Assembly: GCA_036559665.1 (NCBI GenBank)
Contig: DATBSS010000642.1
Span: 1-37,879 of the forward strand
From: DASRBA01 sp036559665
GTDB taxonomy: Bacteria > Myxococcota > Myxococcia > Myxococcales > Myxococcaceae
Length of the DNA: 37,879 nt
Direction: 5' to 3'
Position 1 is the stretch's first letter, and every line of letters starts with the position of its first letter. The translations under genes were made by a program, and so were the position numbers. The notes under the pieces were generated by a model. It had not been told where the DNA came from. It searched no databases and saw only the letters and a list, made by a program, of their open reading frames with translations. This document shows positions 28,795-36,780 of this stretch, piece by piece.

Positions 28795-30735
28795 TCAACG
28801 GCCAGTGACGGAGTCGGAGGCGCAGCGGAAGCCGATGTTGAAGGCCACTTCCCGCTGCTTCCAGCGGCCGCGGGCGGTGCTTCGGGTGAAGAGCTGGGAG
28901 TGGAAGGAGCCCCCCCGGAACACGCGCCAGTCCTCGCCGAGGCTGTTCGGCTCGACGTCGACGCGCGGGCTCACGCATTCTCCGCAAGACCCGTAATAGG
29001 GAAGGGTGAAGGCATCGAACACCCACTCCGACACGTTACCGCCAAGTCCATGAATTCCTTCTGGAGTCTGGTCGCGGGCCCCGGTCTCCACCGGCGCCGG
29101 ATGGTGGGGGAGCGACGCGCAGCTCTGGCCGTCCTCGCGGGCGAACACCACCTCCTCGCAGGGCGGCTTTTCGAGGCCCCAGGGGTAGGGCCGCTTCGCC
29201 TGGCCCCGCGCGGCGCGTTCCCATTCCGCCTCGGTCGGAAGCCGCTTTCCGCGCGCCCGGCAGTAGGCGGAAGCCCCGTCCCAGGTCACCTGCACGACGG
29301 GCCAGCGCTCCATCCCGGCCTTGGCATGAAAGGTCCCATCCTTGGCGCGCTCTATCCCGCTGTGGCTTGGCCAGAGGTCGAACAGGATGGTGCCCTGGGG
29401 GTCGCGAACGAACCGTTCGGGAGTGCCCTTGTCGTCGGGGCCCACCTGAAGGCGGTCCGGATCCACGTTGAGCATGTCCGCGAACTCCTCGTTGGTGGTC
29501 TCCTGCACGTCGAGCAGGAACTCGGAGAGCTTGACGCGCCGGGGAGGCTGCTCCCGCTCCCCGATCCTCAGGCAATCCGGACCCTGGTCCTTGCAGGCCT
29601 CCTCGACCTCCCCGGGCGTGCTCCCCATCACGAAGCTCCCTGCCGGGAAGCACGCCATCCCCTTGAGCACGTGGGCGCAGGGCGGAGGGCCCCGGAAGCC
29701 CATCCAGGCCCCTCCCCCGGCCACCGCCGCCAAGGCGACCACCGCCCCCGCGACCTGGGCGACGCGCCGGGCGCGGTAGCTCAGGCTGATCCGCACCGGC
29801 ACCTGGAGTGTGTCCGACACGTCGGCGTACCGGGTGAGCACGGCGATGGCCCCGTCCAGGTCCGGGGGCCGGTCGCCGGGTTCCTTGCCCAGCATGGCCT
29901 TTACCAGCGCCGACAACTCCTCGGGACAGCTGGGTAACTTCTCGCTCAGAGGGGTGAAATTGGCCGAGAGGACCTTCTTGAGGACCTGCCCCAGGTTCTC
30001 GGCCTCGGTGGGGCGCTCCCCGGTGAGGCACTCGTACAGGACCACCCCGGCGGCGAACACGTCCACCCGCTGGTCCACCGTGGACTCCCCCAGAATCTGC
30101 TCCGGGGCCATGTAGTGCGGCGTCCCCACCATCATTCCACTGACGGTGAGGGTGGCAGTGTCGAGCGCAGGCGCCCCCAGGCTCAGGGCCTTCACCAGGC
30201 CCAGGTCGAGGAGCTTCACCTGGACCGGGGCCTCACCGGTCGCCTTGGAGCGGTGGAGGAAGACGTTGGCCGGCTTCAGGTCCCGGTGGATGAGGCCCTT
30301 GGCGTGCAGTGCCTTGAGGGCGTTCAGGGCCGGGAGGACGACATGAGCCGTCTGCGAGAGGGAGAGCTTGCCCTCCTGGCGCAGGTGGTCGGCCAGCGAC
30401 TGCCCCTCCAGCAGCTCCATCACGATGGCCGGGGTGCCGTCCTCGGACTCGGTGGTGCCGAAGACCTGGACCAGGTTCGGATGGCTGATCGCCGCCGCGA
30501 TGCGCCCCTCCCGGCGCAGGCGCCCGCGCGCGTCCGGGCGCGACACCGCCTCGGGCTTGAGGAGCTTCAGCGCGACCCTCTGGCCCGTCTGGGTGTCGAC
30601 CGCGGCCCAGACCACCCCCGTCCCACCCTCTCCGAGCGCACGCTCCAGCCGGTATCGGCTGGTGAACAGTGCGCCCGGGGCGGCGCCTGACGAGGAAGCC
30701 GGGCCTTCCACGGGACGCAGCGTAGACGATTCCAT
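28795..30735 (-). CDS. Ser/Thr kinase fused to an FGE-like (SUMF1) domain
   Basis: A 646-residue protein. The kinase domain (about 26-305) has GEGGTGVV (35-42), Lys57, HRDLKPAN (150-157), DLG in place of DFG (177-179) and APE (210-212); the catalytic set is otherwise complete. A membrane helix lies at about 326-346 (VAGAVVALAAVAGGGAWMGF). The outer part (about 355-642) is a formylglycine-generating-enzyme-like domain: CFPAGSFVMGSTPGEVEEA, KRLPTEAEWERAARGQAK, GLGGNVSEWVFDAF and WRVFRGGSFHSQLFTRS. The catalytic cysteines of true FGE would follow RGGSF and are missing, so this is a C-type-lectin-like binding domain rather than a sulfatase activator. It heads the minus-strand group with the sigma-54 activator, and could sense an envelope ligand and modify a neighbour protein; the link is inferred from position. 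Confidence 0.93.
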   Translation of the reverse strand: MESSTLRPVEGPASSSGAAPGALFTSRYRLERALGEGGTGVVWAAVDTQTGQRVALKLLKPEAVSRPDARGRLRREGRIAAAISHPNLVQVFGTTESEDGTPAIVMELLEGQSLADHLRQEGKLSLSQTAHVVLPALNALKALHAKGLIHRDLKPANVFLHRSKATGEAPVQVKLLDLGLVKALSLGAPALDTATLTVSGMMVGTPHYMAPEQILGESTVDQRVDVFAAGVVLYECLTGERPTEAENLGQVLKKVLSANFTPLSEKLPSCPEELSALVKAMLGKEPGDRPPDLDGAIAVLTRYADVSDTLQVPVRISLSYRARRVAQVAGAVVALAAVAGGGAWMGFRGPPPCAHVLKGMACFPAGSFVMGSTPGEVEEACKDQGPDCLRIGEREQPPRRVKLSEFLLDVQETTNEEFADMLNVDPDRLQVGPDDKGTPERFVRDPQGTILFDLWPSHSGIERAKDGTFHAKAGMERWPVVQVTWDGASAYCRARGKRLPTEAEWERAARGQAKRPYPWGLEKPPCEEVVFAREDGQSCASLPHHPAPVETGARDQTPEGIHGLGGNVSEWVFDAFTLPYYGSCGECVSPRVDVEPNSLGEDWRVFRGGSFHSQLFTRSTARGRWKQREVAFNIGFRCASDSVTGR

Positions 30736-30764
30736 CCTGGTCGGAGTGACGATTCCTCGTCAGA

Positions 30765-30785
30765 TCGACGACGTTCCGCCGTCGA
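30765..30785. repeat. Short inverted repeat in the kinase-cupin intergenic region
   Basis: TCGACG (30765-30770) and CGTCGA (30780-30785) are perfect inverse copies separated by 9 bp. The pair lies in the 161-bp divergent gap between the kinase-FGE and cupin starts, 30 bp upstream of the kinase ATG. It could be an operator for a dimeric regulator; short arms make chance possible. I see no convincing promoter boxes in the rest of this gap. Confidence 0.3.
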
Positions 30786-30896
30786 CAGTGCTTCATTCAA
30801 GACGTTGGGGCGGCCAGAGATTTCTCCAAAAGCCCGATGATGTCGCAGCTCGTCAATACCTCATTGGCCGGCGAGGTGGTAGGTGGGAGGGCGCAC

Positions 30897-31268
30897 ATGG
30901 CCGACGTCACCATCAAGCAGGTCGACGAGCTGGACTCCTACCAGGGCGACAAGGCCATCCCGGGCATCAAGTTCCGGACGGCTGGCCGCCAGCTCGGCGT
31001 GTCCGCCTGGGGCATGAACGTGCTGGACCTGCAGCCCCACTGCGCCGGCTACCCCGAGCACGATCACGCCAAGGATGGCCAAGAGGAGGTCTATGTGGTC
31101 CTCCGCGGCAGCGCTACGCTCCACGCCGGGGACGAGCGCTTCGAGCTCAAGGCGGGTGCCATGGTTCGCGTCGCCCCCACCCAGAAGCGGAAGTTCGTGG
31201 CCGGTCCGGAGGGCCTGACGCTCCTCGCCCTGGGCGGCACGCCCGGCCAGGCCTACCAGCCCCGCTGA
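30897..31268 (+). CDS. Cupin domain protein
   Basis: A 123-residue single-domain cupin. Motif 1 is present as YPEHDHAKDGQEEVYVVLRG, with H55, H57 and E64 in metal-binding positions. In motif 2 the usual histidine after P-x-G is replaced (GAMVRVAPTQKRKFVAG), so a fourth metal ligand is missing and activity may be reduced or altered. The start at 30897 is chosen because a GGGAGG ribosome site stands 6 bases ahead; the open frame extends 20 codons further without a site. It is transcribed divergently from the kinase-FGE gene and ends 9 bp before the convergent four-helix-bundle gene. Function within the broad cupin class (isomerase, dioxygenase or binding protein) cannot be fixed. Confidence 0.9.
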   Translation: MADVTIKQVDELDSYQGDKAIPGIKFRTAGRQLGVSAWGMNVLDLQPHCAGYPEHDHAKDGQEEVYVVLRGSATLHAGDERFELKAGAMVRVAPTQKRKFVAGPEGLTLLALGGTPGQAYQPR

Positions 31269-31277
31269 CCCGGCGCC

Positions 31278-31676
31278 TCACGCGGCCTCCTCCAGCAGCT
31301 CGAGCTCCACATCGCCGCTCGAGGCGGCCGCGCTCGCGCGCTGGCGGGACGCTTCCTCCAGGGCGTCCAGCTCGTTCCGGACGCGCGTCACCAACTCCAC
31401 GAACTGGAGATCCCGCACCATCCAGCGCCGCTTCGCCTCCGCCTCCAGTCGATCGAGCGCCTGATACGCCAGCTCCAGGTACCGCAGCCACGCTCGGGGT
31501 CGCCCATCCGTGGCCCCCGCCGCGATCCGCTGCGGCACCTCCAGCGCCGCCAGGCGGAGCGCATCGTCGCCCTCGTCCCTCCGTTCCCCCTGCTGCGCAG
31601 TGAGATCGAACACCAGCACCGCCAGCTCCATCCCGAACCGCCACGCCCCCAGCTCCCTGAAACCACCCGCCGCCAT
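31278..31676 (-). CDS. Four-helix-bundle protein (S23-related family)
   Basis: A 132-residue helical protein with the family opening FRELGAWRFGMELAVLVFDL, then LAALEVPQRIAAGATDGRP, LRYLELAYQALDRLEAEAK and FVELVTRVRNELDALEEAS. The family (TIGR02436-type, often labelled S23 ribosomal protein) was first seen in intervening sequences of 23S rRNA genes, but many members, as here, stand alone; function is unknown. The ATG at 31676 is preferred because GGGGGGAGG lies 5-6 bases ahead; an ATG at 31709 would add 11 residues and lies inside an inverted repeat. The last 15 residues are acidic low-complexity. Two short inverted repeats lie just upstream. Such genes often move with mobile DNA, but no transposase is visible. 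Confidence 0.87.
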   Translation of the reverse strand: MAAGGFRELGAWRFGMELAVLVFDLTAQQGERRDEGDDALRLAALEVPQRIAAGATDGRPRAWLRYLELAYQALDRLEAEAKRRWMVRDLQFVELVTRVRNELDALEEASRQRASAAASSGDVELELLEEAA

Positions 31677-31690
31677 GACGCCCTCCCCCC

Positions 31691-31715
31691 GAACACCAGG
31701 ACTGCTCATGTGTTC
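31691..31715. repeat. Inverted repeat upstream of the four-helix-bundle gene
   Basis: GAACAC (31691-31696) and GTGTTC (31710-31715) are perfect inverse copies with a 13-bp spacer, placed directly before the ribosome site of the minus-strand gene. It may be an operator or an mRNA hairpin covering the translation start. Confidence 0.35.
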
Positions 31716-31734
31716 AGGCGGACGTGTATCAAGG

Positions 31735-31745
31735 GTGTCTGACAC
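31735..31745. repeat. GTGTC-T-GACAC palindrome
   Basis: GTGTC and GACAC are inverse copies around one T, within GGGTGTCTGACACG. It lies in the 89-bp gap between the inositol-monophosphatase-family gene and the four-helix-bundle gene. Similar GGTGTCTGACACC strings are known to me as repeated elements in several environmental genomes; whether this one is repeated elsewhere cannot be seen here. Confidence 0.4.
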
Positions 31746-31765
31746 GCGGCGCGCGCGGTTCAGGC

Positions 31766-32608
31766 TCAGGGCGGTTTCGGCGCGTATCGCTTCGGGGCCC
31801 AGCGGATGTCGCGCAGGAACCCGGCCACCTCGCGCTTGAGGTCGGCGGCCAGCTTCGGGCCGCAGCAGAGGACGTCGCCCACCATCACGTCGAGCGGCGC
31901 GCCGTCGATCTGGCACATCTCGCCGCCCGCCTCGCGCACCAGCAGCGCGCCGGCGGCGATGTCCCACGGCTTGAGCCCGAACTCGAAGTACCCGTCGAAG
32001 CGCCCGGCGGCGACGTACGCCAGGTCCAGCGCCGCCGCGCCCATCCGCCGCACGCCCTGCACCTGGCGGATGATCCGGTTGAACAGGCCGATCGGCGCCT
32101 CGGGGCGCTCGCGGACGTCGTACGGGAACCCGGTGCACACCAGCGCGCGGTGGAGGGTGGCGGCTTCGCTGGCGCGGAGGGGCGCGCCGTTGAGCGTGGC
32201 GCCCAGGCCCTTGCCGGCGGAGAACAGCTCGTCGCGCACGGGGTCGTAGACGGCGCCCGCGAGCAGCTCCGGGCCTCGGGCCGCGCCCACGGTCACGCAG
32301 AAGTGCGGCACCCGGTGCGCGTAGTTGGTCGTCCCGTCCAGCGGGTCCACGAACCAGCGCACCCCGTCGCCGCCCGGGGACAGCCCGCTCTCCTCGGCCA
32401 GCACCGAGTGCGCCGGGTGGCGCGCGCGGATGAACGCCAGGAGCTCCGCCTCGCTGGCGCGGTCCGCGTCCGTCACCAGGTCGATGCCGCCCTTGTACTC
32501 GATGGTCCGGACCCCGAGGAACCGGTCGCGCAGGAGCGCGCCGGCGCGGCGGGTGGCCTGCTCCGCCGTCTCCCGCAGCGACTCGATGGACTCGGAGGAC
32601 TCCGTCAC
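31766..32608 (-). CDS. Inositol monophosphatase family protein
   Basis: A 280-residue Mg2+-dependent phosphatase of the SuhB/IMPase family. Metal-binding motifs are intact: AEESG (about 71-75), DPLDGTTN (88-95) and WDIAAGALLVREAGG (D216). Substrates in the family include inositol phosphates, fructose bisphosphate and PAP, so the reaction here is open; overall the sequence looks like a generic bacterial IMPase or SuhB. It follows the TlpA-like gene by 15 bp on the same strand and may be co-transcribed with mpl and tlpA. SuhB in E. coli also acts in rRNA antitermination, but that function cannot be claimed from sequence. The start at 32608 gives a normal N-terminal helix (MTESSESIESLRETAEQA). 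Confidence 0.93.
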   Translation of the reverse strand: MTESSESIESLRETAEQATRRAGALLRDRFLGVRTIEYKGGIDLVTDADRASEAELLAFIRARHPAHSVLAEESGLSPGGDGVRWFVDPLDGTTNYAHRVPHFCVTVGAARGPELLAGAVYDPVRDELFSAGKGLGATLNGAPLRASEAATLHRALVCTGFPYDVRERPEAPIGLFNRIIRQVQGVRRMGAAALDLAYVAAGRFDGYFEFGLKPWDIAAGALLVREAGGEMCQIDGAPLDVMVGDVLCCGPKLAADLKREVAGFLRDIRWAPKRYAPKPP

Positions 32609-32623
32609 GGGCTGCCCGCTTCC

Positions 32624-33130
32624 TCACCGCTCCGTCAGCAGCGGGTCGATCTCCTTGATGAAGGACTTCACGTCACCCGGCGCGTAGCCCTGGTGCACGC
32701 TGCGGATGCCGCCCGACTTGTCGACGATGTATACGGTGGGGACGATCTGCATGTGCAGCATGCCCTCGGCCACCGCGGCGTCGCGGTCCAGCAGCACCGG
32801 CACGTCCAGCTTCACCTCTTTGAGGAACTCGGCGATCTTGTTCGGGTCCCCGTCCACGCTCACCGCGTAGAGGCGCACGCCGCGGCCGCGGTACGCCTGC
32901 GCGAACGCCTCCCACTCGGGGAGGGCGGCCTTGCAGGGCTCGCACCAGGTGGCCCAGAAGTCCAGCACCAGCACGTTGCCGCGCTCGGCGTCGAGGCTCA
33001 CCGGCGTCCAATCCGGGAACCGGGGCAGCGTCATCGGCGGCAGCGGGTTGCGCGGTGCGGAAGGCGCGTGGGCACAAGCGGCACAGAGCGCGATGGCGCC
33101 GAGGGTGAGGGCCGGGCGGAGCAGGTTCAT
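32624..33130 (-). CDS. TlpA-like thioredoxin-fold lipoprotein
   Basis: A 168-residue exported thioredoxin-fold protein. The N-terminus is a lipoprotein-type signal (GAIALCAACAHAP, modified Cys probably C19). The redox motif is W-C63-E-P-C66 in LDFWATWCEPCKAALPEW, and the cis-proline region reads MQIVPTVYIVDKSGGIRS. This is the TlpA/ResA class that reduces disulfides outside the cytoplasm, for instance in cytochrome c maturation; the partner is unknown. The ATG at 33130 follows a GGAGGAAG about 9 bases upstream; an overlapping out-of-frame ATG at 33138 encodes only three codons and is ignored. It lies 23 bp after mpl and 15 bp before the phosphatase gene. Confidence 0.92.
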   Translation of the reverse strand: MNLLRPALTLGAIALCAACAHAPSAPRNPLPPMTLPRFPDWTPVSLDAERGNVLVLDFWATWCEPCKAALPEWEAFAQAYRGRGVRLYAVSVDGDPNKIAEFLKEVKLDVPVLLDRDAAVAEGMLHMQIVPTVYIVDKSGGIRSVHQGYAPGDVKSFIKEIDPLLTER

Positions 33131-33153
33131 GCGTGCATCTTCCTCCGAAAGGG

Positions 33154-34641
33154 TCAGGCGCGCGCGGCGGACTCCTTCGAGCGCAGCGCCGCCAGGAGCT
33201 TCTCGATGAATCCGCCGAACGAACCGTTGCTCATCACCAGGACGAGGTCGTTCGCCTTCGCCTCGCCGGACACCAGCGCCACCAGCCGGTCCACCGAGGT
33301 CTCCGCCTCGCCGGGGATGCCGCGGCCGCGCAGCTCCTCGACGATGCGGCCCACGTCCAGCTCCTCGCCGGTGGGGACCTTGTCGTGCTTCTCCGGGACC
33401 TTGATGCTGGCGCGCGCGGCGCCGTCGAACGCCAGCGCGTACTCCTTCTGGTGGATGTTGCGGCGGCTGGTGTTGGAGCGGGGCTCGAAGACCGCCCACA
33501 GGCGCCGCGACGGCCAGCGCGCGCACACGGCGGCGATGGTCTCGCGCACCGCGGTGGGGTGGTGCGCGAAGTCGTCCAGCACCAGCACGCCGCCAATCTC
33601 CGCCCGCACCTCCTGGCGCCGCTTCACGCCCTGGAAGGTGGAGAAGCCGTGGCGGACCTCCTCGTGCGACAGCCCGAGCGACCTCGCCGCCGCGTACACC
33701 CCCAGCGCGTTCTCCACGTTGTGCAGGCCGGCGAGCGGGAGCAGCACCTCGCCCAGCGGCTGGCCGTGCTCCACGACCTCGAAGCGCGCGCCCTCGGGGG
33801 AGAAGCGGACGTTGCGCGGGCGGAGGTCGGCGGTGGAGTCTTCGCGCCCCTGGTAGGTCATCACCCTGGCCTTCGACGCCCGGGCGATGGCGACCGCGTT
33901 GGGGTACGCGGCGCTGACGGCGAGGAAGCCGCCGTCGGGGAGCAGCCGCGCGAAGTTGGCGAAGGCGGATTCGTAGTGCGGGAGGTCCCGGTAGATGTCC
34001 GCGTGGTCCAGCTCCACGCTGGTGAGGATGGCGGTGCGCGGCTGGTAGTGGAGGAACTTGGGGCCCTTGTCGAAGTAGGCGGTGTCGTACTCGTCGCCCT
34101 CGACGACGAAGTGCGGGCCCTGGCCGACGCGGTAGTTCCCCGAGTAGTTCAGCGTCACGCCGCCCACCAGGAACGACGGGTCGCGCCCGGCGTCCGCCAG
34201 CACGTGGCCCATGAGGGACGAGGTGGTGGTCTTCCCGTGCGTCCCGGCCACGACGATGGAGTGCCGCTGCTTGAGGAACAGCGCCCCCAGCGCGCAAGGG
34301 AAGCTCATGGTCGGGAGGCGGCGCGCGCGCACCTCGGTCGCCTCGGGGTTCACGCGCCGGATGACGTTGCCGATGATGACGAGGTCGGGCCGGGCGGCGT
34401 CGAGGTTGGCGGGCGCGTAGGGCGCCAGCGCCTGGATGCCCCATGCCTTGAGCATGTCGCTCATCGGCGGGTACACGTTCTCGTCGGAGCCGGTCACCTC
34501 GTAGCCCGCCGCCTTCAGCATCCCGGCGAACGAACCCATCCCCGTACCCGCCACGCCCACCAGGTGGATCCGGCGGATGGACCTGGGGTCGACGGAGGTG
34601 AGGACGTTGCCGGGGTCGGCGTCCGGGATGGCGGTGGTCAT
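33154..34641 (-). CDS. mpl: UDP-MurNAc:L-Ala-gamma-D-Glu-meso-DAP ligase Mpl
   Basis: A 495-residue Mur-ligase-family enzyme that joins recycled murein tripeptide to UDP-MurNAc in the cytoplasm. It has the N-terminal IHLVGVAGTGMGSFAGML, the ATP loop AGTHGKTTT (132-140), GDEYDTAYFDKGPKFLHYQP, ELDHADIYRDL, FAHHPTAVRETI and VFEPRSNTSRRNIHQ, with the last two being Mpl-type rather than MurC-type. The length (about 460-500) is standard. On the same strand upstream are a serine hydrolase and an LD-carboxypeptidase. LdcA makes the tripeptide that Mpl uses, so the neighbours form a coherent recycling set. The ATG at 34641 precedes MTTAIPDADPGNV; the first about 20 residues are not conserved. Confidence 0.94.
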   Translation of the reverse strand: MTTAIPDADPGNVLTSVDPRSIRRIHLVGVAGTGMGSFAGMLKAAGYEVTGSDENVYPPMSDMLKAWGIQALAPYAPANLDAARPDLVIIGNVIRRVNPEATEVRARRLPTMSFPCALGALFLKQRHSIVVAGTHGKTTTSSLMGHVLADAGRDPSFLVGGVTLNYSGNYRVGQGPHFVVEGDEYDTAYFDKGPKFLHYQPRTAILTSVELDHADIYRDLPHYESAFANFARLLPDGGFLAVSAAYPNAVAIARASKARVMTYQGREDSTADLRPRNVRFSPEGARFEVVEHGQPLGEVLLPLAGLHNVENALGVYAAARSLGLSHEEVRHGFSTFQGVKRRQEVRAEIGGVLVLDDFAHHPTAVRETIAAVCARWPSRRLWAVFEPRSNTSRRNIHQKEYALAFDGAARASIKVPEKHDKVPTGEELDVGRIVEELRGRGIPGEAETSVDRLVALVSGEAKANDLVLVMSNGSFGGFIEKLLAALRSKESAARA

Positions 34642-34669
34642 GGGGTCGTGGTGGTCGTGATGGTGGTGG

Positions 34670-35821
34670 TCATCCGAGCCCGAGTGCGTTCACCACCAGG
34701 TCGTGGAACCTGGGGCGGACGTCCTTGATGCGTCCGTCCGCTCGACCGAAATAGGTCCGGTTGGTGCAGAGCGCCACCGAGAGCCGGCGCGGCACGTCGA
34801 CCCACAGACTGACGCCGGTGAAGCCGAGGTGGCCGGCCGCCGGGCCGGGCTTGCCCAGGAGCTCGCCGGCCGAGGAGCCCACCGGCCCCGGCGTGTCGAA
34901 CCCCAGCGCGCGCGTGCTGCCGGGAACGGAGGCATCGGCGCGGAGGACATGGGCCCAGTGGTCGGCCGGGGCCAGCCGCCCGGCGCCGTTGAGCTCCTCC
35001 AGCAACCGCTGCCCGAAGCGCGCCACCTCCATCGCCGAGCCGAACAGGCCCGCGTGCCCGGACACGCCGTCCATCACCCAGGCGTTGTCGTCGTCCACTT
35101 CGCCGGGTCGCGACGGCTTGGGAGCGGGGAAGGGAGGCCAGAGGCCTTCTTGCCCGGGGGCGTGCTCGCGGGGGCGGAGCGCGCCGGTGGGCGCGATGTT
35201 CGGGGGCGGGTCGTCGCCGTGCTCGGAGAGGCGGCGGAAGTGGAGGTCCACCCCGAGGCGCGAGACGACGCGCTCGTCGTGGAGCATTTCCAGCGTCTCG
35301 GAGGCGGCGTCGGAAAGGACCTCGCCCAGGAGGATGAAGCCCACGTCGCTGTAGACGGCGGCGGTGCGGGGGTCGCGGCGGAGCGGCTGCTGCGAGGCGG
35401 CGTCCACCACGGTGGTGCGCACGTCCATCCGGACGGAGGCGGGGCAGCGCGGGTCGAAGAGCGCCGGGACCGCGGGCATCACCTTGGCGAAGTAGGGGAC
35501 GAAGGCCGGGAGGCCGGAGCGGTGGTAGAGGAGGTCGCCGAGGGTGACGCCCGCCTGGCTCGCGGGAGAGCGGGGGAAGAAGCGCGAGAGCGGCGTGTCG
35601 GGGTCCAGCGTTCCTTCGGCCCAGAGGGAGATGAAGCTGGAGGTGGTGCAGGCGATCTTGGTGACCGAGCCGAGGTCGAAGAGGGTGGATTCGTTGGCCG
35701 CCCCCGCCGCCGTGGAGAAGGCGAGCTTGCCGTCGCGGAAGGCCACCGCTGCCGCCGCCGGGAAGATGCGCTGGGCGACGCCCTCCTCGAGCAACGCGCG
35801 GATCTGCGCCTCGGCGGTCAT
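34670..35821 (-). CDS. Beta-lactamase-fold serine hydrolase
   Basis: A 383-residue class-C-like serine hydrolase without a signal peptide. The active-site motif is S52-V-T-K55 (FDLGSVTKIACTTSS), the second motif is probably YSDVGFILLGE, and the third is GHLGFTGVSLWVD near the C-terminus. Family members include esterases, D-aminopeptidases and amidases; an effect on beta-lactams is not implied. The absence of an export signal suggests a cytoplasmic substrate. It starts in a 4-bp ATGA overlap with the LD-carboxypeptidase gene and lies 28 bp before mpl, so a role in trimming recycled cell-wall peptides is plausible from context only. The start is fixed by that overlap. Confidence 0.9.
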   Translation of the reverse strand: MTAEAQIRALLEEGVAQRIFPAAAAVAFRDGKLAFSTAAGAANESTLFDLGSVTKIACTTSSFISLWAEGTLDPDTPLSRFFPRSPASQAGVTLGDLLYHRSGLPAFVPYFAKVMPAVPALFDPRCPASVRMDVRTTVVDAASQQPLRRDPRTAAVYSDVGFILLGEVLSDAASETLEMLHDERVVSRLGVDLHFRRLSEHGDDPPPNIAPTGALRPREHAPGQEGLWPPFPAPKPSRPGEVDDDNAWVMDGVSGHAGLFGSAMEVARFGQRLLEELNGAGRLAPADHWAHVLRADASVPGSTRALGFDTPGPVGSSAGELLGKPGPAAGHLGFTGVSLWVDVPRRLSVALCTNRTYFGRADGRIKDVRPRFHDLVVNALGLG

Positions 35822-36741
35822 GCGGCGAAGGGCTCGAGGAAGGTGAGGGTGGGGCTGGCGTTCGAGTCGGCCTGGAGCTCGGCGAGGCACCCGTGCGGGA
35901 GGGCGTGGTTGATCTCCCCGTGGCCGAAGGGGAAGCCCGCGGCGCAGGGGACGTTGGTGGCGCGGGCGAGCTCGTCGAGGACGGTCTCCGGGCCGTAGTC
36001 GGCGGCGGCGGCCGGCGGTTCGGCGCAGTTGGTGAAGTCGCCGAGGACGATGCCGGAGACCTGGGTGAAGACGCCGGCGAGGTCGAGGTGCGTCCACATC
36101 CGGTCGAGGCGGTAGGGGCGCTCGCCGATGTCCTCGAGGAAGAGGAGCGCGCCGCGGAGGTCGGGGAAGTAGGGAGTGCCGAGGAGGCGCGTGAGGACGG
36201 AGAGGTTGCCGCCGATGAGCCGCCCGCGCGCGCGGCCGGGGACGAGGGTGCGGGTTCCGGGGAGGGGTGGGGCGGGCTGATCGGATTCGAGGAGCCCGTA
36301 GAGGCGTTCGAGGGAGTCCGGAGGCTGCTTCGCGAGCTGGGTGACGACCGGGCCGTGGACGCTGGCGCGGTCGCGCGAGAGCAGGGCGAGGTGGAGCGAG
36401 GTGATGTCCGAGAAGCCGATGAGCGGCTTGAGGGGCGCGCCGTCGAGGCGGAGGCGGCGAAGCAAGCGCATCGCGCCGTAGCCGCCGCGGGCGCAGAAGA
36501 TGGCGCGGGTGCGGTCGTCGCGCAGGGCGTGGTGGAGCTCCGCGAGGCGGCGGTCGTCGTCGCCGGCGAGGTAGCGGGCCTTGGAGAAGAGGCCTGCGTC
36601 GAAGACGGGTTCGTACCGGCGGGCGAGGACGTCGAATCCCGCCTCGAAGGACTCGCGGTCGAACGGGCCCGCGGGAGCGACGATGCTGACCCGGTCCGCC
36701 GGCCTCAGACGTGGCGGCTTCTGGACCACGGTTCGCGTCAT
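35818..36741 (-). CDS. LD-carboxypeptidase (peptidase S66, LdcA-like)
   Basis: A 307-residue peptidase S66 protein. LdcA removes the terminal D-Ala from murein tetrapeptides in the cytoplasm. The catalytic residues are S111 (IGFSDITSLH), E203 (FLEDIGERPYRLDR) and H274 (FGHGEINHALPHG); FCARGGYGAMRLL (82-94) is the usual nucleophile-supporting loop. There is no signal peptide, in line with LdcA. It overlaps the serine hydrolase gene by 4 bp and is followed further down by mpl, which uses the tripeptide it makes. S66 also includes microcin-immunity (MccF-like) peptidases, but the neighbours favour recycling. Start ATG at 36741. Confidence 0.93.
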   Translation of the reverse strand: MTRTVVQKPPRLRPADRVSIVAPAGPFDRESFEAGFDVLARRYEPVFDAGLFSKARYLAGDDDRRLAELHHALRDDRTRAIFCARGGYGAMRLLRRLRLDGAPLKPLIGFSDITSLHLALLSRDRASVHGPVVTQLAKQPPDSLERLYGLLESDQPAPPLPGTRTLVPGRARGRLIGGNLSVLTRLLGTPYFPDLRGALLFLEDIGERPYRLDRMWTHLDLAGVFTQVSGIVLGDFTNCAEPPAAAADYGPETVLDELARATNVPCAAGFPFGHGEINHALPHGCLAELQADSNASPTLTFLEPFAA

Positions 36742-36780
36742 ACCTGATGCCCAGGGTGGCGTCAGCAGGCGCGGGTGAGG

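Noticed and set aside
28795..29860. FGE domain as an active sulfatase-maturing enzyme
   Set aside because: The catalytic cysteines expected after RGGSF are absent, and no sulfatase gene is nearby.
34670..35821. Beta-lactam resistance gene
   Set aside because: The SxxK fold is shared by many esterases and peptidases; there is no export signal, and it is coupled to cell-wall peptide recycling genes.
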